A DNA stretch of 64,000 nt from Dicaeum eximium (Eukaryota; Chordata; Aves; Passeriformes; Dicaeidae), in NCBI GenBank assembly GCA_013396995.1, contig VWZP01001599.1, forward strand, positions 1,265,946 to 1,329,945, read 5' to 3'. Below, in pieces: positions 41,525 to 54,200 of the stretch (positions within the stretch are counted from its first letter, which is position 1; the number at the start of each line of letters is the position of its first letter). Below the pieces are notes generated by a model. That model made no database searches. It had not been told where the DNA came from and saw only the letters and a program-made list of their open reading frames with translations. A program made the translations under genes and the position numbers.

Positions 41525-41530
41525 TTTATT
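41525..41530 (-). promoter_or_regulatory. Candidate distal poly(A) signal of CAPZA2
   Basis: A canonical AATAAA on the gene strand, about 600 bases beyond the stop. This would be a more usual 3'UTR length. There is no transcript evidence for it. Confidence 0.3.
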
Positions 41531-42078
41531 TAATTTCAAAACATTTAAACAGCATAAGACCATAGCCTTTTCCTTAAAAAAAAAATTAGCTACCATGGGG
41601 CTAGCAAGTATATCTTCTAGGTTAAAATGATACAGAAAACGCTTTTCCCAATTTTACATACAATGAAAGGACAGATGATTTCAAAAACAGCACCTATGGC
41701 AAACTCCACGTTGACCTTGACCTAGAAATGCATATTACTGATCTCCACAAGGAATCCAGCAAATTTTCCAAGTTGTCCATTTCACATGAAAGCAAAAGGG
41801 TTATCATATGCAAAAATATTTTTTCCAACTGCTCTTAATGTGTAATTGAAAACTAAAGGCATGGTCTCTTCATTATAAAAAAATAAAGGTACAACGGAAA
41901 CTCTAAAGGAAGATATTCAGCTATAGTGAAGTTGCAACCCTCTGAAAGGAAGAAAAAAAGAAAATAAGTCAATTAGCTAAGCTTTGTGCTCTAACCAAAC
42001 TACTTACAGTGATTTTCAATGGCAAAAGCCCATGCTGACTGGGTGATTTGACAGTTCCAAATATTTTTTGTAATAATT

Positions 42079-42084
42079 TTTATT
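42079..42084 (-). promoter_or_regulatory. Candidate proximal poly(A) signal of CAPZA2
   Basis: A canonical AATAAA on the gene strand, about 45 bases beyond the stop. Use here would give an unusually short 3'UTR. It may be a chance hexamer in AT-rich sequence. Confidence 0.3.
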
Positions 42085-42128
42085 TGTATACAAGGACACT
42101 AAAATGATCCAGTCATGCAATGTTCACT

Positions 42129-42269
42129 TTAAGCATTCTGCATCTCTTTTCCAATCTTATAGCTAAGGATCTTGTTCCAGTCAATCTTGGTGCGGGTAAC
42201 TGGCAACTGTCGACGTAAGGCCTTGAAAGTAGTGTCCGACATAGTCTGATAGTTCTCACTGATAGCAGT
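42129..42269 (-). CDS. CAPZA2: CAPZA2 terminal coding exon 10 (family signature 2, stop)
   Basis: This exon has 141 coding bases: residues 241-286 and a TAA stop at 42129-42131. It carries FKALRRQLP, the second alpha-subunit signature, followed by the C-terminal tentacle that caps the barbed end and ends KEMQNA. The acceptor is TTGGCAG. The exon continues into the 3'UTR at lower coordinates. Confidence 0.98.
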   Translation of the reverse strand, partial: TAISENYQTMSDTTFKALRRQLPVTRTKIDWNKILSYKIGKEMQNA

Positions 42270-45200
42270 CTGCCAAACACAAAGTCACACAAAACAGACA
42301 CGTGAAGAACACAACTAGGATGCCACACAAACCTTCAATGACTCAGTGGCCTGCTGCTTCCTATACGGGCTTAATAAAAACATGCTGAAATAATATTTAA
42401 TCAACGAAAGCTGCTAGATATAGATTGAATGTGAAGAAAATTAGTGAGACCTGTAATAAACCTGGCTATAGCCAAGGTGTTTCAGCAAATCACAGTGTGG
42501 TTAATCAGTAGCACAAATAAAATGCTGATCAGAGTTAGCTCACACATAATTAATTCTGGACAGAAAAGTCTCCCATTGTTTTTCCTGTGGGGATGCTAAA
42601 GTCAGTCTACAACATCATTTGAACTTGAATATAATGCATACTATAGATACTTCAAAACTTTTTATTTAAGGGTATTTCTTTCAAACTGACAATACAGTGT
42701 CTGAAATTTACCTTATGCTCAGGGGCTGAATGAACATGTATCCAATTCTGCAGAGGGTATCTAGAATAGTTACACTTTTCTAACTTCGAAATGACTAATT
42801 GGAAGAGGTAATGCCTATAGCCATATTTAGCAAAGCTGTCTAAGAGAGTAGCCTCTGAACAGAATCTGTACAAAAATTCCATGCAGGGAATGCACTAATG
42901 CTTTATGACATCAGAATTGCTGATACTTAATCATGCAAGGAACTTTTCTGCTCTCAAAAAATTACTTCTGTTGTAATGTTAGGCAGGTGAGCACAATCAC
43001 CAGAAGGTATGAAAAGGCAAGACAGAGTTAGCAGCAAGTAATCTATTTATATGGAACTGCATTATCTTGCTGGTTATAGAATACTAGCTTTGGTTAAGTA
43101 TATGGTAATGCTATAAATATGAGTAAGAATACACTATTTCTTTCAACATACCTGATATTCATTTTCTGCAGCCTCCACAATTTTTATAAATTCCTTCGCT
43201 GTCTGGGCTTCATTCTAGGAAAAAAGCATTTGAATTAGGTCTGACATACAGCATAATTCTAGGACTAGTTGGATTATGTTTTTCCTATAGTTATGAGTGA
43301 TGTCAGGTAGACTCAATGAGAACATTTGACTGTTCAGTGGCTAAACCAAAACTGAACATTCACCCAAAAGGCATATCCCGTATCATGATGATGACAATGA
43401 TGTTACAAAAAAATCCAAGTGACACAAGCATAAAGAATGCCATGAAGCTCATTAACATATTTTGATTAAGAATTCTATGGTATGATAAAAAGACATACAG
43501 AACAGATCAGCATTTGGGAAAATTACAGTGCCCACCCAAGTCTTTAAAAACATGCAAAGTATGGATAACATTGTCAAAGCTCCATTTCCAGTACAAATTC
43601 AAGAAAACTTCAAGAGCATCAGCTAACCTAGAAGTTACAGCAGAATATAACCAAGAAACCAAAACAGATTTGTTTACCACTGAACATTATTAATCTGGAG
43701 ACTAAACTGAGGAAAATACTAGACTTTATATATCTGGTATTCCAATATCATCCCCAAATACATCTTGCAAAAATGAGGGTGCAAATGTTATCCTGACTGA
43801 TAAGGATGAGGTCAGCAAAAAAAACTGTTTAAGGATGCAAGCGTATGTTTTTTTAAAAAACAAAATATATCTGGAGGTATATTTGCTGAAGTGCTTAAAA
43901 GATGTCTCCAGCAGGAAGTGAGGGTTCATGAATTTCCAAACTTCCAATTAGCACTGGAGACATTCCTAAGAGTGCTTTTGCATAAGCTGTTGAAAGTTAA
44001 GAGTGTTCTTGTCCCATGTAATCCCTCATTCCTGCAAAGGCAAAGACTTGGAGAAAACTCGTGACAGCTTCAACCGTAACTGGTTCAAAGTTTCAGTGAA
44101 ACTGCACCTAACAGCTGTGAAAGTGCTCTTGGACACTGCAGGAGACATGAAGGAGGAGGCAGAGAGCAAGCAGATGAACAAATGAAAAGGTTTTGACTTT
44201 TCAGTGAACTGAGGAAATGCTTTCAAAGGCTCTGCTAATGAAAGGAAAAATTCAAAGGTATAAGGTCTTATTTGTCTCAGAGGAAAATAAGGGATAAGAA
44301 AATAACCTTCAGCAAAATTATTCACAGCTACAGCAACAAGAGAACTCTTCAGTCATTTACTTCTGTTGTGCCTGTTAATGGTTTTAAAATGGGTTCTCTG
44401 ACAAACAACAAAAAAGAGGAGTCCTTGAAGGTCGTTTTAATTTACCTACCATTTCTTCTGTGTGAAATAAGAACTTGTACAGCCTCTGCCCTCTATGAAG
44501 CTCACAGCCAAGGTTAAAAATTGGTAACCAGCAGCATACTTGCTTTTGTTTTAGCTAAGTTATATAAAAGATGTTTTCCTACTCATAGGTCTACTGCTGC
44601 TTTACTGAATTGCAAAACAGGATTAAATTTCTTCCCAACAGTAAGTGAAGCAAAACCTATTGACAGGAGAACTGCATCCACATAACCTTCCCTGAAGCAA
44701 CTCTTATTTGAATGAAACACTAAATAAATCCCTTTTCTCTGGGGAGTTAGAAGTCATTTTGTATCTACACTTCCAGAAGTGTTATCAGTTGGCACCACAT
44801 TCCCTCATTTTTTATGGTGCTATTGCAACTAAAAAGCCAACAAGCCTTGCTTCATATTAACAAACAATGTTCTTTACTGATGAATTGAGCTATTGAGCCA
44901 AATTGGCCACTGCTAGTCATTATCATTAAAATACTTTTACTGTTCACTTTTACAATTTCTCTTTGAGCTTAGCCTCAGTTTTAAATTTCATTAAGAAACA
45001 CTCCAACAGAAAATCTTGCCATTTATAAATGCCATTATAGACATTATTTCAGAAGTAGTAGCTGTTCATGGTGGAATATTATCAATCCTTAAAAGATACA
45101 TCTGGTACTATTTCCAAACAATTTTTATTTCTATTGTTTGCTCCCCACTACTATAATAATCAATTTGGCAAGAAGTTGAAAAAAATGGTGCTTTAAATAA

Positions 45201-48200
45201 GAAGTGTGCTATGATTCTCAAGTGGAACCATCTCTGAAAGGGCTTTTTGTACAGAAAAGACACTGACAGCACCAGTTACAGACAGAGAAAATGAAGGGAG
45301 AATACCCACTACTGCTTCTCAATTGGTACCATTTATTTACTATTTTAGCATACTGGTCTTCCAGTGAGCAAAGGAGGCAAACTCCTACATTGTACTGCCT
45401 AAGTCAGTTTTTTTAACTCAAACCTCCTTCATATTCAAAATTTAATTCTATAGGTCATTCTGCAGGCCAAAGTTTAAATACAACAGAAGTAAAGGAAGAC
45501 TGACAAGAAGCTAATTAAAGTTTTAAAATTAAGGTTAATGTAGCTTATATAAGCCACATGCAAGTATACTTTTTTTTAAAATGCTAGCTACATGTTAGGT
45601 AGAAGTAGTAAATATTGCATATAAAATATCTGTAAATTTGAACATTAATTCCCATACATGTAGAAGAACAAACTTCTCAAAACTTCTGATCTTTTCTTTA
45701 GCTTATTTTTATTTTTTAATTAAAAAGTCACTTCAATATACCCACTAAGATCCTTAAAGGTCACTTACAGACACTGTTAGAGAATCTTGTATGTCTTTAT
45801 GGCTCACCAGCTGAACATTACCATCTTCATAATAGTGAACCTACAGAAAATTAAACAAAGAACCTCATATTAGGTTTTACAAATCAACAACATGCAGAAA
45901 AATCAAAGTGTTGTGTTATTTATCATAGTAAGAAGCCTATACAAATCAGTCAATACAGTCATACAGAATGTTACAGAACAAAAGCAAATAGGAAAACCAA
46001 AACAATGTAGAATTTACTATTTTTGAGGGAGAATACTGAAGAGGCTAGTCTGGAAACAATTTGAGTTGATGTGCCTTATGTAGTATTTCAAGCAAAGAAG
46101 TTTAGGTTTTGGTTAACACCATGAAGATGACAACACTTTATGTGACCTTACTAGAAACTCTGGAAATGAATAGACTAGACCATTCTAAATGCTGAAGATA
46201 TATTTAAAATTTGAATAGCTTTGGGAAGGTTTCAGGATACTGGGAAGTTTTTCTGCTTCCCCAAATTGTCCCTGTTTTCTAGGGACAGTGCAACGTTAAG
46301 CTTCCCTTTCTAGCTCTGTCTGGGTTTGATATTTTCCTCTATTAGATATGTCTCATAACAAAAGCTGGTATTTATCTAGACAAAGCAGTTTCCAAGGTTA
46401 GATAGCAAAGCAGAATGAAATTATTTATTCTTGAAATGCTGTATCTACAGAACAGCTTCCTTGATTATTTTGCAGGAGAACACTAAAACTCTGCCCAAGC
46501 TAACTTTAGTACTTTTAAATACAGTTGGGACAGATATGAAAAGGTTTAGTTCCTAATAAAACTGTTGGAAAACTTAAAAATCAGGAAGCATATATAAAAC
46601 TACACATGATCATTAACAATAATTGATACAGAAGCTATGCAGGTCATTGACATTTAAATAAGCATTTTTGAAGATTTTTTACAAGTTTAATAACGTCAAG
46701 ATAGTCAACATAGCTGATGTTATGAGAAAATGAAACATTTGTGTCTCACCCTATTAGACAACATAAAATAATTTTGTGATTAATGCTAAATAGTATAATT
46801 TCCTATGCATTATGATCATATGTGTAAAAGACCCTCAACTTTACAAATAACAGAAAAAAAACATGACACACAGTAAGACACACATAAGGGAAGGTTTCCT
46901 ATATGACTAAAACATTATTTCCTATGATTCATCTTAAATTATTATTTTGCTTATTGTCAAATACTTGTTTTGGAACAAAAGGTATTAACCTAACCACAAA
47001 AGAAGTTTCTTTTCAAATCAAACATTGCTGGGTAAAACTTCTGCCAGTCTTTTTCAATTCATTTCCTAAAAGATGGGAAGTGCTTACTCAGTGCACAATT
47101 CTAAAAACTCCTAATGAAGCAGCAGAACCCAAAGAAATGTGTTCCCCCTTATCCATCATGATTCACTGCAGAGACCCCAAACTTCCCCTGTGCTCTGAGG
47201 CCAACACCAGCACAAACATCTTAATTGACTTAACTGAGTCACTTTCTTGGCACTCAGACCTAAAAGCTTAACAGAGATGGAGAGTCCTAATTCTGGGATG
47301 TGTTATGCCTTAAACAAAATATGAGAAGTAACTGTTCTGTACTATACCTCACTGCTGACATCCTTCTAGAATGCTAGGTGTGGGTTCAGAAGACTACAAG
47401 AAGGAGGATGTTTATGAACAGAACCTCTTGGAAAGGTTAACTAAGGAGGGATGAGAATAACAAATTATCTAAGAGATAAAATTAGTAACCAGTACACTTA
47501 TCATTGTTTTCCATGCACAGTTGGAGCATGTTAAATGCCACAGGGACTTAGTTTTAGTAAAAGGCTCTGCTGCTGCTTTTCCCCTTACATATAATTAAAG
47601 AAAATTAAACAGAAGAGATTGTGACAATTGAGAATCTCCTACATCAGAATTAATAGAATTTAAGAAAAAAGGAAGAAATTGTGCAAATTATCTTAAAAAT
47701 ACTGAAGACACCTGAAGATAGCAGGTGATGCTGCAATTTCCCCCCTACTTATTAATAAAAGGTCTTACCAGAAAGAGCAATGGTGTATTGCTGTCAAAAA
47801 TTTTGCAAACAACACTGAAATTTCAGTACTCTAAAATTAAACTAATGCTGTAGAGGCTACATTTTCTAGAAAAATATTTTCTCCTTACATAAAAAAAATT
47901 CAGCTGCTTTTTTTGTTTGTTTTGTGAGGTGAGGTGAAGAGAGAACACTCCCGCATACACTGAAGAAATTGTACATGATTTCTAAAGATTTAAAACTGAG
48001 TTCAAAATTCCTTGGTGAAACAAGTAGTTTCTACATGAGCAAAAAAGTAGAACTTTTCATCACTCTTCAGAACACAGACTTTAATGAATATTAATAATTA
48101 CTTGAATAATTACGTGAAATAGTACTAAAAGACAAAATCATCTGGTGCCCAAATGGAAAGCTGATGAGAATCTGAATTAATTCCTCGTTCAGACTATTTT

Positions 48201-51200
48201 TTTGGCTGTTGCCCTAACCTTTCCAAGTATTAGGTGGACACCTGCTTCCTTGTTCTGGAAAACCTCTTAAGACATTAACCAAAAGCGCATGCTGTGGAGA
48301 AAATGCCTGCTTTGCTGCAAGTCAGATTTAAGTGACAAACTCTTGAGAAGCCTAGAAGTTACTTAAGGTGCTGCTTACCATGACTCTTGTGATCTGACAA
48401 CATAATAATGGCTGTTCACATTCTGACTATCATTCCAAATGTTGCCACCAGCACAGGAAAGCAGATTCAGGGTCCCCTTGCTTGGGTGAATCTGAACACA
48501 GCTACCACATCCTAAAATACCATCCTAGCCTCAGGCTAGAAAAAGATTACTTTGCATCTTCCTTCTGCAGTCATCACTGAGCAGTAAGGACAAGCAAGAC
48601 TCACAGGGGCACAAAAAGAGCAAGAAAAAGAAACTTCACTCTGTCGTGTAAAAAAAAAAAAAAAAGAAAAAAGGTACACAGAAAGTCAGACTGCACTAAG
48701 TTTCTAGTCCCTGATCCCAAACTGTTTCAATGAACTGCTGCAATGTATGTGTACACATTCCAGGGAACCAATCCAGAAAGTCGCGTCTCCCTGCCTACCA
48801 CATGACAGTCAGACTTCCTTTGGTCTCAAGTCTTCTGCCTGCTTGGAATTCCTCCTTTCTGAATGACCTAAAGCCAACAGGAAAGCCAAATTCTGAATGA
48901 AGAAGACACAGATTCAAAAATTTCTGATGGTGGAATTGGTAAAACAAAAGGTTTCCACCTTTCTGAACAACACGATAACAATTAAAAAACCCCTCATTAT
49001 CACTTAAAATGAAAAAATGAAGTTCAGAATGAGCCTACCCCCAGGAAAGGCTTGTCTCACTGTGAGTTCAACAGGAAGCAAAAGAGGTATATGCCTAGCT
49101 GAGATGAATATATCTTCTTAAGTCCTCTGAATCATTACATTAAACACATATTTTATGTTTTTAAGGATCAGATAAATATGCAAATAAAGTCACTAACACT
49201 TAAGTGAATGAACATTGCTGTCTTGCTTATTGGGTGTCCATTTTCCCGTAACATATTTGATACACTGGCCTGAGTCTCCCTCGATAATGACTGGAGACTT
49301 TATGGCTCAGGACACAGTTTGAGATAAGCATACCTGAATTTTCAAGATGCCAGCCACTTGAGTGGTTGAAGGGGTGATTGTAAACTTCCATTCTGACCTC
49401 CAACGGCCATTCCTTAAAAAAACAGTAAAACAGAAATTGGATGTCACCCCACTGGTTATGAAAAAAAAATCCCAACATACAGCTGATAGTCAAAGGAAAC
49501 TAGAGAATGAAATTTGCCGTGCAACTACACATGCAGAAAATCTTCCCCTAAAGATTCAGCATCATAATCAGTCAAGAACAGAACAGATTCCCAAAATATT
49601 GAACCTCAGTTTTTAAGGTGCACCAAGGAGATTTATTAAGGACCTTTTAACAGGAGGATTTAACTTCTGAAAATACCTAAAGCCTCAAATGTTCTTTTTC
49701 TCTTGTAGTATTAGTTTGGCACACACAGTCAATATTTTGTTTCTAGGACCTGGATGTCTTTCAAGATCAGCCAGTCACACTTCACCTCAGACTATCAAAA
49801 ACTTGAATGGAAGGAACATTAAAGTAGCAAGATTTTCTGCTGCATTTAACTGTAACTAGGCCTTTCAGCTCTTCTAGCATTTCCCTTCCAGGACAACTAT
49901 TTCCTTCTAGTTTCCTTCCACAAATTCAGAATCCTTGCCTGTTGGGGAAGATGAAATAGGAAAGCCTTATAGTTGTGACTGTTTGGACTTTGGGAACGTG
50001 GAGCATGTGGGTGAGGTGGAATTGAAGGCAAGTTTCAATGTCTCAGATGCCAAGCCTCAACTAGAAAACAATAGGATGGCCAGCAGGAGGTAATCCCCTC
50101 TTGATGCCTGAGGGTCAGAGCAGACCCTACCTGCTTGGTAGGAGGGATCCAAAGGGTAGTCTTTAGGATTTAAAATGTAACAGTATGTTAATGTAGTGAT
50201 TCTTATAGGCTGTACGTAAATGCCATAGGATTTGTATCTTGTACTAAATTGGTTAGTGTAAGTTGGAAAACTCAGTATAGAAGAAGATTTAAGGCTTTGT
50301 AATGGGAACTTTGCTCTCTTACTCTCTTGCTTTACTCTTTCTCTCTCTGCTCTGAGCTGCGCCTGGCAGCTCTTAGCAGGGCCCTTTTACCCACACCCCA
50401 AGCAATAAACTGCTTGCTCCCAAACTAGCAAGGACTTATAGAGATCTCTAGTCTCGGTTTGTCCCATCACTGTCCATCCACAGACTCCCAGACCCACACT
50501 TGCCAAAATGCCTGAAGGGTGTTTCAAATACCTGGAAAACAGTATGGGGACAGCATGGTGTAGTTTCACCTGATTTCTTTCCTGTAAACTAGACATTTTC
50601 TTATTTAGCTATAAGGTTAGTGGATGAGAAGGTTAGTACTGTGGAGCTGAATTAAGAATGCACTGCAGCAGTCCATGATTTGTCTTGTGTTTGCACTTAA
50701 GGAAAGAAAGTTGATACTAGGTGTTCCAATCCTGCTAATGTTAGGTGTAGATTCCAGTGCATTCAACAAGGGGAGAGAAAGACATAAAATATTAAAATTA
50801 AGAGCTACTAATGAATCTATATAATGACACAGATAGTAACAATGGTAACTCAACTACAAAGCCATTGGTTATTATTTTAGACAATATCCAAATTACCACT
50901 GAAAATATAGACTAAGACAATTCAGAAATTTGTTGGCGTTGCTAAGAAAACTGAAAGGTTTGCCCAACTTGGTGACACTAATACTACCAGTAGCCTTATA
51001 GACTGACCCACTGATTATGAGAAAGCTTATGTGCTGGATTATACCTTAGGTACAATTCTAGTTTTTAAATGCCAGGGATTCAATGGCTAGCTAACAGATT
51101 GTTTCCTTCTCAGCCACTCTGTGGTCCCTTGAAGTTAGGATGACCACAGTGTTTCCACTCTGGGATATCTTTTTTGTCCTTAAGTTGCTATTAAAAAAAA

Positions 51201-54200
51201 AAAAAATTACGTTCAGAAGGATTTTTCTGTAGGAAATGCTCTAAGGTAAAAACAACACCATTTCTTTATTTAGCTTGGCTGACTCAGAATGTTTTGTAAG
51301 AGATTAACTTTCCTCTTCTTTCTTTAATAAGCCATCTATCCTACTACACATAGTATTTCAAATAATCACAAAGTATTTTTCTTTGGTATATATTGGTTTT
51401 CTATCACCCAACAAACTTACTCTCATAGTAGGCTAACAGACTTCCAAATGCCTAAAAAGCTGGAACACCTTGGGAATAAATACTGGCTGTGGCTTGGGCT
51501 GGATATGTCAGCCATACAGCTGGATAACTGAGGAATCTGGTTAACTTGGAATCCATTCCTCCATCTCTAAATCTCCCAAACCAATATGCATTTCTTACAA
51601 ATTGCTAAGAAGAAGAATTAGAGTCTGACTACCCCTGAAAAACTCTTAAAAACACAGTCAATATTTACCCATAGATGCCCAATCATAACTTTAATAAAGA
51701 AAACTTTCAAGAAAGATTTTCTCCATCTATAAAAGGTTGATGCATAGCTGTTCCTCTTCTTAAAAGACTACAAAATTCTTTATTTGGAATATCAAAATTC
51801 ATTCATACTTCTAAAGCAAAAAGAAAACCAGTAGTACTTCAAATTACTTCTAATATTGATGTAAAACATGCAGACTTAACTAGTCAGGTTTAAGTCAGTA
51901 AGAAAAAAATTTATTAGCTATGCAAATTCAATAAAAATCAGTGTACTGGGAAATAATTTAACTGATACATACACACGCTGAAGTTACTATGGATATGTAA
52001 TATCCACCCTCAGAATCAAAACCCAAAGATTTCTGTACTTCCATTAATTACCTGTGGGATTACTAATATAAATTGCAAGCAGATGCAAAATAGCAAACCA
52101 AATAATGAAATACTTTTCTTCTGACAATTGCATATATAAGCTATCTTTAGGATATAACCTCCTTAAAACATTCCTGATACTGTGATATTTTATGTCAACT
52201 CTGGCCAGTTTCCTGTATGCAGCTATCCAAAGTTCATTCCAGACTGTGGAAAACATCATTCAACCAAGTCCAGAAAAAAAAAAACCAAACCCAGAAGCTG
52301 CAGTTTGTAAGAGTTTATTTCATCCAAAATCACCTATATCTGTCTAACCCCAAAACTGATCACTGAAGTCCTACCATAAAGTGATTTTTGGTCACCTTCT
52401 TTCTCTGAGAAATTCAAACTAGATGGAGCTATTTTTATTCTGTAAGTCACAAAGGAAGCAAAACAAGCCAAAGCAACTGTATTAGGGAAGACAGCTGTGA
52501 GTATTGGTGTCAGTGTGATAAACAGGAAAATTAATCACGTATGTCATATGTGTAATATGGAATTTTGTGAAGTTCTGCAAAGGAGATGCAGGTACAGAGT
52601 TTGCAATTTTACTTACCACAAAGGAAAAGGTTTCTACAGTTTTGGCAGAAAAACTTGGGAGTGGGGTGGAGGGAGAAGAAGGGTCCCATCTAAGATATGC
52701 AACCACCTTTTCTCTGAACTAAGGACTTCAGTGTAATGGCACTTTACTGTATTTTATGATCTGTGGATCTGTACAGAAACTTACCAAAAATTTTTTGCTT
52801 GAAACTGATGGCTCTCTATGCATGCAATAATGGTTTGCTGTCCATCAATTGTTTTACCATACACCTAAATTAGGAAAAAAAAAATGCAAAAAAAAGAACA
52901 GAGTCAAAGTTTGAGAAGACCTTGCTCAAAGTGCTTAGATAGCTGGTTCTACTATTGTTACATAAACTGTAAAATTGCATTTTATAACCATTATGGTTAC
53001 AAATAATATTCTGTACATGGAACAATAAAGTATTTATTACAATGCAGAAAAAATCTAAGATTAAAAAACCTGATGGCCAATCATCTTAATTGAATTTTAT
53101 ATATTGTGAACTCCTTTTTCTGTCACTACATGAATTCTAAGCCTGTAACAGTGACTACAGAGACAATATATATTTATTACCAGCTGGGTTTCAAACACCA
53201 GTTATTCTACCAACTATATGAAAATTTAAACCTGTACAGAATAGCAAAAAGGATGGGTTTGTTCTGCTTTATCTCCCCCAAATCAAATACTAATAAAAAT
53301 TATCTGAGCAAACATCCAATCTGGTTTCCCGTACAGGAACTGGAACTCATCTGACTGCCTGGGAATCCAATTCAACTTGTTAGCTCAGCAGCTGATTTAC
53401 TTTTCCCCCCCTAGTAAATTTTTCTGTCACATCAACATAAAGCACAGAACAGCTATCAACAGATCCTTTTGCTGAGATTTAAACAGTCATAGGGCTTGTA
53501 ATAGCAAGCAAATACTATTTTAGTCCAGACTAAGAGGTTTTATTTTAAGAAGCTATAAGAACCACCAATTCTGGTGATAAGAATACAGCACTTGGATATA
53601 AAGGAGATAGGATGAACCAAAAGCAGTTTGCTTTACTAGGACAGTTTTGTCAGTAAACCAAGCCAAGGTAGATATTTCTATCTTATGGAATTTTTCTCCC
53701 CTGCTAAGCAACCAGCCAGCCAGCCAGCCACGATCAGCAGGATCAGCCTGCAGTAGTCCACAAAATGTCTAAATGCATTAAGAAATTTAAATAAAAATGC
53801 TCATATACAGAGGTAAATCTTCACTATGACCTGCAGCAACCACCCACTAATAATCCAATAGCTAAAACATTAAATTTCTGAAGCTTTCCTGCACTTCTCA
53901 TGAACCCCCAACAGGAATAAATCTTTTGCAGTCAAAACTGCCTGTCTTTCTGGTTTACAAATAGCTTCCTTTTAAAATTTTTATCTATCTATAGTGGTGC
54001 AGTGGTTATGTAATCAGCACTTACCGTGCAGACACCATTTGGATAGTGTTCCTTCACATATGCTTTCATTGCTGTTTCAACTGAATTTCTCCAGGACTCT
54101 ATGGCATTTTCAACTTCATGGGGTCTAGGATCAGTAGCCTCCTTTCTTAAGTGATCAAATTTAAAAGAAATCTTGTTCTTGGGATCCAGAAATTTTCCAT

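Larger units (their letters stand above)
41525..42128 (-). other. CAPZA2: CAPZA2 3'UTR, extent uncertain
   Basis: AT-rich sequence directly follows the CAPZA2 stop codon. On the gene strand, AATAAA hexamers lie at 42079-42084 (about 45 bases after the stop) and 41525-41530. Further ones lie at 40216-40221, 40187-40192 and 39951-39956. I bounded the feature at the second hexamer, but the transcript could end at any of them. Confidence 0.45.

Noticed and set aside
43720..44190. Possible decayed protein relic on the plus strand in CAPZA2 intron 8, with a [12 protein letters not shown] string recalling methyltransferase motif II
   Set aside because: The resemblance is a few residues long, needs frameshifts to extend and is not supported by flanking motifs. 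A translated search would settle it, but I cannot claim it.
46903..47271. 122-codon plus-strand open frame in CAPZA2 intron 7
   Set aside because: No family resemblance and no transcript signals.
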